Below, piece by piece: positions 1 through 5,658 of a stretch of 5,706 nucleotides of DNA. The stretch lies in the NCBI GenBank assembly GCA_027485005.1, contig JAIXRX010000015.1, positions 1 to 5,706 on the forward strand, in the 5' to 3' direction. A program made the translations under genes and the position numbers. Below the pieces are notes generated by a model, which saw only the letters and a program-made list of their open reading frames with translations, made no database searches and had not been told where the DNA came from. The stretch comes from Alphaproteobacteria bacterium. GTDB lineage: Bacteria; Pseudomonadota; Alphaproteobacteria; Rickettsiales; JAIXRX01. Positions within the stretch are counted from its first letter, which is position 1. Each line of letters opens with the position of its first letter.

Positions 1-329
1 CATCACCAGAATATAATTGGTCGATGCCTGCGGCACTTAAAAATATCATCGACTGGCTTTCGATTGTGCGTCCTCAGCCTTTTGCCAAAAAAACGGCTTT
101 GCTGCTTTCAGCGTCACCGTCGCGTCGCGGTGGTTTGCAAGGGCTCATGCAACTGCGTGTGCCACTAGACCATTTGCACGCTCATGTATTTCCGCGCGTG
201 CTCGCAGTGGGAGAGATTGCGGCGGCATGGAAGCAAGATGGCGGGTTTCATGACGCCGCCTTAGAGAAGGAATGCGCGGATTTAGTTAAGGATTTTGTGG
301 CGTTTACGGCGGCGCAAAAAACGTTATAA
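1..329 (+). CDS. NADPH-dependent FMN reductase-like protein, C-terminal part (5' end outside window)
   Basis: The frame is open from the window edge (first full codon at position 3) to TAA at 327-329, leaving 108 complete residues; family members are usually about 180 residues, so roughly the first 40 percent is missing. The visible part opens with S-P-E-Y-N-W-S-M-P-A-A-L-K-N followed by I-I-D-W-L-S, the P-E-Y-N and I-D-W hallmarks of the flavodoxin-like NADPH-dependent FMN reductase family, where this loop helps bind flavin. After it come K-K-T-A-L-L-L-S-A-S-P and G-G-L-Q-G-L, also typical of the family. Such proteins are cytoplasmic flavoproteins that reduce FMN, quinones, azo compounds or metals with NAD(P)H; the substrate cannot be told here. 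The ATG at 24 is internal to the conserved block and is not the true start. The next gene starts 35 bases downstream on the same strand but appears to have its own promoter. Confidence 0.88.
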   Translation, partial: SPEYNWSMPAALKNIIDWLSIVRPQPFAKKTALLLSASPSRRGGLQGLMQLRVPLDHLHAHVFPRVLAVGEIAAAWKQDGGFHDAALEKECADLVKDFVAFTAAQKTL

Positions 330-330
330 T
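303..330 (+). promoter_or_regulatory. Candidate sigma70-type promoter for the dsbD-redoxin operon
   Basis: A perfect TATAAT at 325-330 lies 16 bases downstream of TTTACG at 303-308, which matches TTGACA at four of six positions. The -10 overlaps the stop codon of the flavoprotein gene, so the promoter sits mostly inside the end of that gene. Transcription would start near 337 and give a leader of about 28 bases before the ATG at 365. This is pattern matching only; read-through from the upstream gene is also possible. Confidence 0.5.
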
Positions 331-351
331 AAGCACACATCGCCTAGCGGC

Positions 352-357
352 AAGGAG
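352..357 (+). promoter_or_regulatory. Ribosome binding site of the DsbD-family gene
   Basis: AAGGAG lies 7 bases before the ATG at 365, a near-ideal Shine-Dalgarno sequence and spacing. It fixes the start, which also places a good signal peptide at the N-terminus. The site lies within a small AAGG-AGT-CCTT inverted repeat (352-362), probably too weak to matter. Confidence 0.85.
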
Positions 358-364
358 TCCTTAT

Positions 365-2458
365 ATGCGTTCATGGTTAGCTTATTTTCTCGTTCTATGT
401 TTTTCATTGATTGCACCGCTCGCTGTCGCCGAAGAGAGTTTTCCCGCATCGGATTGGAAAAACAGTGGCCATGTCACGACGCGCTTAGTGCTTGCACAGT
501 CGGCCTTAGCGCCAAAGTCAGACGCATTTCTAGCACTCGACATTAAGCTCGAAGATGGCTGGCATGTTTATTGGCAAAATGCCGGTGAGTCTGGCTTGCC
601 GGTGGATGCAAAAGTAATAACCCCTGAAGGAGTGAAGGCAGGGCCAACCCATTGGCCAGCGCCGATTACCTTCGTCACAGATACGATTGTAAATTATGGC
701 TACCATGATGCGGTGACATTATTGGTGCCGCTCAATGTGGCCGAAAATATTGCAGGCGGGAGTGCGAATCTAAAGGTCAATATTGAGTATCTGGTGTGTA
801 AAGATTTATGCGTGCCAGAATCCGTTGAGCTGACGCTGGACGCTCCGATGGTGAAGGATATGGCCGCTGTGCAGCCTAACCCTGCACTAGAAAATTGGCT
901 AAAAACCGTACCGATGATTGCGAAAGCGGATGGTGCGTGGCAACAAACGGGCAAACAATTTACCTTGGTATTTAAGCGCAGCGAATTGCCAAAAAATATG
1001 CAAGAAGGCCCATGGAGTTTTTATCCCGCCGACACGGGCGCATGGAATGTGAGTGCGCCTTTGACGCTGGAAGAGCAGGGCGGTATTTTGCAGATAAAAG
1101 GCACGCAAGGGACGGGTGCATTGCCAGAAGTTTTGGCAGGCGTGGTGGTGCAAGAGCAAGAAAATGCACGTTATGCTTTGCAGGCCAATTTCAAAAAAGA
1201 CGTGGTGATTGCTGTCGCTTCAGACACGGCATCACAGCCATTATGGCAGATTTTTCTGTTCGCGTTGCTGGGCGGTTTAATCCTGAATCTCATGCCGTGC
1301 GTTTTTCCAGTGCTTTCACTCAAAGCGTTGACGATCACCAAACAAGCTGCGGCCGATCCGCATAAAATTCGTGCGCATGGGCTTGCCTATACCGCTGGTA
1401 TTCTGCTGTGCTTTGTGGGTTTAGCGGCTATTTTGCTGGCGCTGCGTGCCAGTGGTGAAGCACTTGGCTGGGGTTTCCAGCTTCAGTCTCCAGCCTTTGT
1501 GGCGGGTCTTTCCATGCTCTTTTTATTGCTGGGGCTTAATTTATCCGGCGTGTTTGAGTGGCCATTATTAGGCACCAATGCAGCCGCAAAACTCACAGGC
1601 AATGCATCGGTGGGTGGGAGTTTCCTCACAGGGTTTTTAGCAGCCATTGTGGCCACGCCTTGCACCGCCCCTTTCATGGGGGCAGCATTGGGTGTAGCCG
1701 TCACGCAGCCGGCTGCGATTGCACTGAGTGTGTTTGCCGCACTCGGTTTGGGGCTTGCCTTGCCGTTTTTGCTTTTGAGTTTTGTGCCAAGCCTCGCGCG
1801 GTTTTTGCCAAAACCTGGTGCATGGATGGAGGTGTTTAAACAAGCATTAGCATTCCCGCTTTATGCCACGGTGGCGTGGTTGTTGTGGGTGCTCGCGCAA
1901 CAAACTGATGACCATGCGTTGCTCATGGTGTTGTTGGCGTTGGTGTGGGTAGCGCTCTTGGCATGGAGCTGGAGATTTATGGAGCGTCGTGCGGTGTGGG
2001 CGCGCTTGCTTTGGTTAGTGATTGGCGTCGGGGTGATTATCAGCGTGCTCCAACCGCTTGAAGCCATGCCAGCGCAATGTGGTGTGGTGGGGCAAACGCA
2101 TGAAAAAACCTTGGCTGCAAAGAATTTCTCGCCATCAGATGTGCAAACATTGCGCGCCCAAAATAAAGCCGTGTTGGTGAACGCGACCGCCGCGTGGTGC
2201 ATCACCTGCCAAGTGAATGAGCATACCACGTTCTCATCCGAAAAAGTGCGCGTAGCGTTTGAAGAAAATCAAGTGACGTATATGGTCGCCGACTGGACCA
2301 ATCGTGATCCTGCGATTACCGCATGGCTCGCTGAATTTGGCCGCAACGGTGTGCCGCTGTATGTCTATTACCCACCAGAAAATGCACCTCCCGTGGTGCT
2401 GCCACAAATTCTAACGCCCTCAACGGTCATAGAAGCAGTCAGTCCTAAAACAAAATAA
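365..2458 (+). CDS. dsbD: Protein-disulfide reductase of the DsbD/ScsB family (membrane thiol:disulfide transporter)
   Basis: The 697-residue protein has the full three-part layout of DsbD-type reductases, which carry electrons from cytoplasmic thioredoxin across the inner membrane to periplasmic proteins. Residues 1-22 are a signal peptide with likely cleavage after A-V-A. Residues about 25-285 form the N-terminal periplasmic domain with the pair Cys145/Cys149 (C-K-D-L-C), a short spacing that resembles ScsB-like proteins more than E. coli DsbD. Residues about 292-565 are the polytopic core, with the two conserved cysteines in M-P-C-V-F-P (Cys312) and T-P-C-T-A-P (Cys433). Residues about 580-697 are a periplasmic thioredoxin domain with W-C-I-T-C (Cys612/Cys615) and a likely cis-proline at Pro664. 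All six expected redox cysteines are present, so it should be functional. It forms an operon with the redoxin gene 24 bases downstream. The class (DsbD family) is firm; DsbD versus ScsB is not settled, and the symbol is given in the broad sense. Confidence 0.93.
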   Translation: MRSWLAYFLVLCFSLIAPLAVAEESFPASDWKNSGHVTTRLVLAQSALAPKSDAFLALDIKLEDGWHVYWQNAGESGLPVDAKVITPEGVKAGPTHWPAPITFVTDTIVNYGYHDAVTLLVPLNVAENIAGGSANLKVNIEYLVCKDLCVPESVELTLDAPMVKDMAAVQPNPALENWLKTVPMIAKADGAWQQTGKQFTLVFKRSELPKNMQEGPWSFYPADTGAWNVSAPLTLEEQGGILQIKGTQGTGALPEVLAGVVVQEQENARYALQANFKKDVVIAVASDTASQPLWQIFLFALLGGLILNLMPCVFPVLSLKALTITKQAAADPHKIRAHGLAYTAGILLCFVGLAAILLALRASGEALGWGFQLQSPAFVAGLSMLFLLLGLNLSGVFEWPLLGTNAAAKLTGNASVGGSFLTGFLAAIVATPCTAPFMGAALGVAVTQPAAIALSVFAALGLGLALPFLLLSFVPSLARFLPKPGAWMEVFKQALAFPLYATVAWLLWVLAQQTDDHALLMVLLALVWVALLAWSWRFMERRAVWARLLWLVIGVGVIISVLQPLEAMPAQCGVVGQTHEKTLAAKNFSPSDVQTLRAQNKAVLVNATAAWCITCQVNEHTTFSSEKVRVAFEENQVTYMVADWTNRDPAITAWLAEFGRNGVPLYVYYPPENAPPVVLPQILTPSTVIEAVSPKTK

Positions 2459-2470
2459 ATGCTATCTTTC

Positions 2471-2475
2471 AGGAG
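2471..2475 (+). promoter_or_regulatory. Ribosome binding site that decides the redoxin start
   Basis: AGGAG lies 7 bases before the ATG at 2483. An in-frame ATG at 2459 directly abuts the dsbD stop codon, but it has no comparable site at the right distance and would add eight residues before the signal peptide. The ATG at 2483 is therefore preferred. Confidence 0.8.
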
Positions 2476-2482
2476 TTTTTTT

Positions 2483-3073
2483 ATGTTGCATCGGAAATTA
2501 ATGTCTATCGTCACTTTAGCTTTAGCGCTTTCTTCCTCGTTCGCCATGGCTGAAGCAGCCCCTGCATTTTCAGCCGTGGATAGTACGGGGAAAAAACATA
2601 CATTGTCGGACTACAGCGATAAAACAGTCGTGCTTGAATGGAAAAATCATGAATGCCCATTTGTAAAGAAGCACTACAGCGTTGGCAATATGCAGGCCTT
2701 GCAAAAGACCTATACTCAAAAAGGTGTGGTGTGGTTGTCGGTGATTTCTTCAGCGGAAGGAAAGCAAGGGCATGTCACAGGCTCTGAAGCCAATGCCATT
2801 GCAAAAAAAGAAGGTTCGGCAGCGACGGCCATTTTGCTGGATACAAAAGGCGAGATGGGGAAATTATACGGTGCAAAAACAACGCCGCATATGTTTGTTC
2901 TTCACAAAGGTCAGTTGGTTTATCAAGGAGCTATCGATAGTAAACCAAGCACAGACTCGGATGATATTGCTGGCGCAACCAATTATGTCGCCGAGGCGTT
3001 AGACGCTGTGCTTGCGGGCCAAGCAGTCAAGACGGCATCCACGGAGAGCTATGGGTGTGGCGTAAAATACTAA
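2483..3073 (+). CDS. Exported thioredoxin-fold redoxin (AhpC/TSA-like) with C-terminal YGCxVKY tail
   Basis: From the ATG at 2483 the protein has 196 residues; the in-frame ATG at 2459 would give 204. Residues 1-23 are a signal peptide (two basic residues, a hydrophobic stretch, then A-M-A), so the mature protein should be periplasmic. The rest is a thioredoxin fold of the redoxin/AhpC-TSA type: A-P-A-F-S-A-V-D near the mature N-terminus, V-V-L-E-W-K-N-H-E-C-P-F with Cys58 as the likely reactive cysteine, V-V-W-L-S-V-I-S-S, and T-T-P-H-M with Pro135 as the likely cis-proline. The only other cysteine is Cys192 in the last residues (Y-G-C-G-V-K-Y). I recognise this layout from proteins annotated only as thioredoxin or redoxin family; no specific reaction is known to me. 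The position right behind dsbD suggests it is reduced by that transporter. It could act as a peroxidase or as a thiol reductase; the single-cysteine E-C-P-F site argues against a classical C-x-x-C thioredoxin. Confidence 0.85.
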   Translation: MLHRKLMSIVTLALALSSSFAMAEAAPAFSAVDSTGKKHTLSDYSDKTVVLEWKNHECPFVKKHYSVGNMQALQKTYTQKGVVWLSVISSAEGKQGHVTGSEANAIAKKEGSAATAILLDTKGEMGKLYGAKTTPHMFVLHKGQLVYQGAIDSKPSTDSDDIAGATNYVAEALDAVLAGQAVKTASTESYGCGVKY

Positions 3074-3090
3074 CGTTAATTATCCATGCA

Positions 3091-3124
3091 AAAAGCCCTC
3101 GAAGATTGCTCTTCGAGGGCTTTT
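3091..3124. terminator. Bidirectional intrinsic terminator between the redoxin gene and dnaA
   Basis: GCCCTCGAAG (3095-3104) and CTTCGAGGGC (3111-3120) are exact inverted repeats around the 6-base loop ATTGCT. The stem is flanked by AAAA (3091-3094) and TTTT (3121-3124), extending it to 14 base pairs. The T tract serves the plus-strand redox operon, which ends at 3073, and the A tract reads as a T tract for dnaA on the minus strand, which ends at 3159. One hairpin can thus stop both converging transcripts. Confidence 0.93.
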
Positions 3125-3158
3125 CACGTTCAATCTTCACAAAGAAAGCTTGGAGGTC

Positions 3159-4601
3159 TTATCCTTGTAAAGTCCGTGTAAGCAGCGCGATATCGTCTGC
3201 CAACTCACTGTCCACCTGCATCAATTCCTCAATGCGTTTAACGGCGTGCATCACCGTGGTGTGATCTTTTCCACCAAACTTGCGGCCAATTTCTGGCAAG
3301 CTTTTGGTGGTCATTTGTTTTGCCAAATACATGGCCACTTGGCGTGGACGTGCCACTACACGAGAGCGACGCGCCGAATGCATATCAGCTAGTTTGATAT
3401 TGTAATGCATAGCCACTTGCTTTTGAATTTCTTCAATCGTTACGCGGCGGTCATGCGCAATCAATAAATCATGCAGAACATGTTGCGTATTTTCTACTGA
3501 AATAGTCGTGCCGACTAAAGCGGCGTGCGCCAGAATGCGATTGAGGGCACCTTCTAATACGCGAACATTCGAACTTATTTTATGTGCTAGAAACTCTAAT
3601 ACTTTGGTTGGCACTTGAACGCTTGGACGCATTTGCTCAAGTTTTGCCTGCAAAATACCCAAGCGCAATTCGTAGGTAGTTGAATGAATGTCGGCTACTA
3701 AGCCCCAGCCAAGACGAGAACGCACGCGCTCTTCAAAACCATCAAGATCTGATGGAGAGCGGTCGCCAGAAATAATCAGTTGTTTGTTCTGGTCAATGAG
3801 TGCATTGAACGTGTGGAAGAACTCTTCTTGGGTCGATTCTTTTCCGCTGATAAATTGCACATCATCAATCATCAAAACATCCACCGAGCGGAACAGCTCC
3901 TTGAATTCCAGAGCCTCTTTGAAGCGCAACGCACGGATGAATTGATACATGAATTTTTCGGCTGAAAGATAAAGCACTTTTCGGTTAGGATTATGCTTGC
4001 GAATATGCCAGGCAATCGCATGCATCAAATGTGTTTTACCAAGCCCCACACCACCATACATAAATAATGGATTGCAACCTGCAATCGTGGTGTCGCTTTC
4101 CGCCACTCGGCGGGCGGCAGCATGCGCTAGTTCATTCGGTTTACCTACCACAAAATTGTCGAAAGTATAACGTGGGTCAAGTGGAGCGCCCATGCTCTCG
4201 CTGAGTTCTTGTACTACTGCTGTTGCAGCTGCTGGCGAGGTATATTCACGCGCAGAGGGGACGGGTGTTGCCATTGCTACGGGAGCGACAGGTTTTTTAG
4301 CAGCGGAAGCTGAAGCCACCGTAGAGCCCACGATCACTTCAATCAATTGCACTTGCGGCAATTGTGTCTGCCATGCACGGCGCAAATCATCCGAATAATG
4401 AGAGGCCACCCATTCACGCACAAAGCGAGTAGGGGCGGTAAGAGTAATTTGATGAGCGGTGCCACTGTGTAAATTCAGTGGTGCAATCCAGCTACGATAG
4501 GTCGCATCACCCAGCTGGTTTTGCAATAAGGCGCGGGCGCGCTCCCACAGGCTTTGCAGGTCGTTATTACCGGGAGTATTAAAAGCAATCGGGTGCAACA
4601 T
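3159..4601 (-). CDS. dnaA: Chromosomal replication initiator protein DnaA
   Basis: DnaA binds DnaA boxes at the origin, oligomerises in its ATP form and opens the duplex to start replication. From the ATG at 4601 the protein has 480 residues, a normal length. Residues about 12-90 are domain I (L-W-E-R-A-R-A-L-L, then T-Y-R-S-W-I). Residues about 93-132 are a variable Ala/Pro-rich linker. Domain III, the AAA+ module, has Walker A G-G-V-G-L-G-K-T (183-190), Walker B V-L-M-I-D-D (242-247), a sensor I region I-I-S-G-D-R-S-P, the Arg292/Arg296 region E-R-V-R-S-R-L-G-W-G-L, and sensor II Arg347 in N-V-R-V-L-E-G-A. Domain IV holds the DNA-binding signature (409-453), including A-R-P-R-Q-V-A-M-Y-L-A-K and G-G-K-D-H-T-T-V-M-H-A. 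All key residues are intact. An in-frame ATG at 4655 would add 18 residues but overlap the rhodanese gene by 53 bases. The 4601 start lies one base after the rhodanese stop, suggesting translational coupling. Confidence 0.97.
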   Translation of the reverse strand: MLHPIAFNTPGNNDLQSLWERARALLQNQLGDATYRSWIAPLNLHSGTAHQITLTAPTRFVREWVASHYSDDLRRAWQTQLPQVQLIEVIVGSTVASASAAKKPVAPVAMATPVPSAREYTSPAAATAVVQELSESMGAPLDPRYTFDNFVVGKPNELAHAAARRVAESDTTIAGCNPLFMYGGVGLGKTHLMHAIAWHIRKHNPNRKVLYLSAEKFMYQFIRALRFKEALEFKELFRSVDVLMIDDVQFISGKESTQEEFFHTFNALIDQNKQLIISGDRSPSDLDGFEERVRSRLGWGLVADIHSTTYELRLGILQAKLEQMRPSVQVPTKVLEFLAHKISSNVRVLEGALNRILAHAALVGTTISVENTQHVLHDLLIAHDRRVTIEEIQKQVAMHYNIKLADMHSARRSRVVARPRQVAMYLAKQMTTKSLPEIGRKFGGKDHTTVMHAVKRIEELMQVDSELADDIALLTRTLQG

Positions 4602-4602
4602 A

Positions 4603-5070
4603 TTATGCTTGCTCCCATGGTAATTGGCTGGATTTCCAACCGTTCGTTTCCCCACGATGACCTTCAGTATTCACATCGCCTTCAAATCCACCAAGAATAT
4701 TAAAGCAATGCGTATAACCTTTTTCAGTTAGCGCCACGGCAGCATCAAGTGAACGACCGCCAGTCCGGCAGATAAAGAAAAGAGGGGTATCTTTTGGAAT
4801 ATTCAGCGATTCAAATTGTTCAATAAATTTCCCGTTTACTTCAAAGCTGGGAAACATACGCCAAGAAAGCTGAACAGGTCTTTTATTTAGCTCGGTGAGT
4901 TTTACTCCACCTACGAACGCCCATTCTGGTGGGGTGCGTACGTCAATCAAGACGCTATTTACATGTTCTTTTAAAGCGTCCCATGCTTCTTGTGGGGTAA
5001 CATCCCCAGCGTGGGCAAGGCGTTGATCCGCGCGAGACTTCGCGCGGGAAGCCAATTCGGCTAATCCCAT
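4603..5070 (-). CDS. Single-domain rhodanese-like protein
   Basis: Rhodanese domains carry sulfur as a persulfide on one cysteine and pass it to acceptors such as cyanide or thiols; single-domain forms are cytoplasmic and diverse in role. From the ATG at 5070 the protein has 155 residues. An N-terminal basic helix is followed by V-T-P-Q-E-A-W-D-A-L, then L-I-D-V-R-T-P-P-E-W (Asp43, Arg45), the usual first rhodanese signature. The active loop is F-F-I-C-R-T-G-G-R-S with catalytic Cys101, the six-residue C-x-x-G-x-R type loop of sulfurtransferases. The C-terminus L-G-G-F-E-G-D, G-H-R-G and N-G-W-K is typical of a rhodanese group I recall from alphaproteobacteria. There is no signal peptide. An upstream in-frame ATG at 5100 would give 165 residues, but only the 5070 start has a good ribosome binding site. 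The gene sits between rpsT and dnaA and ends one base before dnaA, so the two are likely transcribed together. The acceptor and any link to replication are unknown. Confidence 0.9.
   Translation of the reverse strand: MGLAELASRAKSRADQRLAHAGDVTPQEAWDALKEHVNSVLIDVRTPPEWAFVGGVKLTELNKRPVQLSWRMFPSFEVNGKFIEQFESLNIPKDTPLFFICRTGGRSLDAAVALTEKGYTHCFNILGGFEGDVNTEGHRGETNGWKSSQLPWEQA
4612..4616 (-). promoter_or_regulatory. Ribosome binding site of dnaA inside the rhodanese gene
   Basis: On the minus strand GGGAG lies 10 bases before the ATG at 4601, within the last codons of the rhodanese gene. The spacing is a little long but usable. It supports the 480-residue DnaA start over the longer reading. Confidence 0.6.
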
Positions 5071-5078
5071 AGTCAATA

Positions 5079-5083
5079 CTCCT
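5079..5083 (-). promoter_or_regulatory. Ribosome binding site that decides the rhodanese start
   Basis: On the minus strand AGGAG lies 8 bases before the ATG at 5070, a strong site. The alternative ATG at 5100 has no comparable purine-rich site upstream. Confidence 0.8.
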
Positions 5084-5112
5084 GCATAAAAACGGCGCAA
5101 AAAGCTACCGGC

Positions 5113-5130
5113 CCCGATGTTCTCATCAGG
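5113..5130 (-). other. Stem-loop in the rhodanese-dnaA leader
   Basis: On the minus strand CCTGATG (5130-5124) pairs with CATCGGG (5119-5113) around an AGAA tetraloop, giving seven pairs with one U-G wobble. If the candidate promoter at 5136-5164 is used, the hairpin would sit at the very 5' end of the transcript. A TTTTT run follows only about nine bases after the stem, so it is a poor intrinsic terminator; a stabilising or regulatory leader structure is as likely, and it may also be chance. Confidence 0.4.
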
Positions 5131-5135
5131 TGCAT

Positions 5136-5164
5136 ATTATTCTTTGTTTCGAACGTTTGGTTAA
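5136..5164 (-). promoter_or_regulatory. Candidate promoter for the rhodanese-dnaA operon
   Basis: On the minus strand TTAACC (5164-5159, four of six matches to TTGACA) is separated by exactly 17 bases from AATAAT (5141-5136, five of six matches to TATAAT). The start would fall near 5129, leaving a leader of about 59 bases before the ATG at 5070. It lies in the 109-base gap after rpsT, so dnaA could be expressed independently of rpsT. Confidence 0.45.
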
Positions 5165-5179
5165 GAGTGTGTTTAAACC

Positions 5180-5452
5180 TTAAGCAACTTTGGCTAAGGT
5201 TTTTACACGAGCAGTCAAGCGGCTCAATTTACGAGACGCTGTATTTTTATGCATAACACCTTTGCTGACGCCACTTGCCAATTCAGGCTGAGCGAGCTTC
5301 AGGGCTTCTGTTGCTGCCGATGCGTCACCTGCGGTCAATGCAGATTCAACTTTTTTTACAAAGGTACGGATGCGGCTAACGCGAGCACGGTTCACTTCGG
5401 TACGACGCTCGGTTTGGCGGATGCGTTTTTTTGCTGATTTATGGTGAGCCAT
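5180..5452 (-). CDS. rpsT: 30S ribosomal protein S20
   Basis: S20 is an early-binding protein of the 30S subunit that contacts 16S rRNA. The 90-residue protein (87 in E. coli) has the family's basic N-terminus M-A-H-H-K-S-A-K-K-R-I-R-Q, an all-helical middle, and the conserved C-terminal block M-H-K-N-T-A-S-R-K-L-S-R-L (residues 67-79). The ATG at 5452 gives the conserved M-A-x-H-K-S-A-K-K-R start; its Shine-Dalgarno is modest (AGG, 6 bases away). It has its own candidate promoter upstream and lies before the rhodanese-dnaA pair, as is common near alphaproteobacterial dnaA genes. No strong terminator follows it, so some read-through into the rhodanese and dnaA genes is possible. Confidence 0.97.
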   Translation of the reverse strand: MAHHKSAKKRIRQTERRTEVNRARVSRIRTFVKKVESALTAGDASAATEALKLAQPELASGVSKGVMHKNTASRKLSRLTARVKTLAKVA

Positions 5453-5469
5453 TTGGAACCTGCTTTAAT

Positions 5470-5485
5470 AATTCGTTAATTCGTT
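5470..5485 (-). repeat. Tandem 8-base repeat in the rpsT leader
   Basis: AATTCGTT occurs twice head to tail on the plus strand (5470-5477 and 5478-5485); on the rpsT mRNA it reads AACGAATT twice. A second small tandem, CGGA twice (5487-5494), is almost adjacent. Both would lie in or at the start of the rpsT 5' leader. Function unknown. Confidence 0.6.
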
Positions 5486-5496
5486 TCGGACGGACA

Positions 5497-5525
5497 TTTC
5501 TAATCATGCAAAGCCTACCTGTCAA
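5497..5525 (-). promoter_or_regulatory. Candidate sigma70-type promoter of rpsT
   Basis: On the minus strand a perfect TTGACA (5525-5520) lies 17 bases upstream of TAGAAA (5502-5497), which matches four of six positions of TATAAT. Transcription would start near 5490, about 38 bases before the rpsT ATG. The -35 overlaps the 8-base palindrome AAGCGCTT (5524-5531). Confidence 0.6.
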
Positions 5526-5563
5526 GCGCTTTTCAAGCCGCAGAAAAGCAAGGGTTTGCGGAT

Positions 5564-5575
5564 TCTGTCCACAGA
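5564..5575. other. Short palindrome with a DnaA-box-like core
   Basis: TCTGT-CC-ACAGA is a perfect 5-base inverted repeat around a 2-base centre. Within it CTGTCCACA (5565-5573) matches the DnaA box TTATCCACA at seven of nine positions. It lies about 40 bases upstream of the rpsT -35. A single imperfect box is weak evidence, and no cluster or AT-rich unwinding region is visible next to it. Confidence 0.2.
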
Positions 5576-5608
5576 CGAGCAAGAGCAGCTGCGGGGTTAT
5601 TTGAGGTG

Positions 5609-5638
5609 AAAAAAACACGCCATGTTGGTTGTTTTTTA
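5609..5638 (-). terminator. Possible weak terminator after mutM
   Basis: On the minus strand AAAAAACA (5637-5630) pairs with TGTTTTTT (5617-5610), topped by CCA/TGG (5628-5626 with 5622-5620) with a mismatch and a bulge between them, and a T tract closes the structure. It sits about 20 bases after the mutM stop. The stem is AT-rich, so its strength is doubtful. Confidence 0.35.
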
Positions 5639-5658
5639 TAAGGTGCTGAAATATATAA

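Noticed and set aside
295..546. Open frame of 83 codons on the plus strand overlapping the dsbD start
   Set aside because: It overlaps the end of the flavoprotein gene and the dsbD signal peptide in another frame, and its product has no recognisable motif.
1012..1365. Open frame of 117 codons on the plus strand inside dsbD
   Set aside because: It lies in another frame within an intact gene; its Arg/Cys-rich composition is typical of a shadow frame.
1861..2229. Open frame of 122 codons on the minus strand inside dsbD
   Set aside because: It is antisense to the conserved membrane and thioredoxin domains, and its Cys/His/Thr-rich product looks like an out-of-frame shadow.
3080..3088. TTATCCATG as a DnaA box next to the dnaA terminator
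   Set aside because: Only seven of nine positions match, the C-A core at the end is lost, and it is isolated.
4602..4655. 18-residue N-terminal extension of DnaA from the ATG at 4655
   Set aside because: It overlaps the rhodanese gene by 53 bases, and the ATG at 4601 has its own ribosome binding site and places domain I at the usual distance from the N-terminus.
5171..5178. GTTTAAAC palindrome just after rpsT as a terminator or operator
   Set aside because: An 8-base AT-rich palindrome without a loop or following T tract cannot act as an intrinsic terminator, and nothing else marks it as an operator.
5161..5183. TTAA motifs at 5161, 5173 and 5180 resembling CtrA sites (TTAA-N7-TTAA) upstream of dnaA
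   Set aside because: The spacings are 8, 3 and 15 bases, none of which is the required 7; an AT-rich gap would give such hits by chance.
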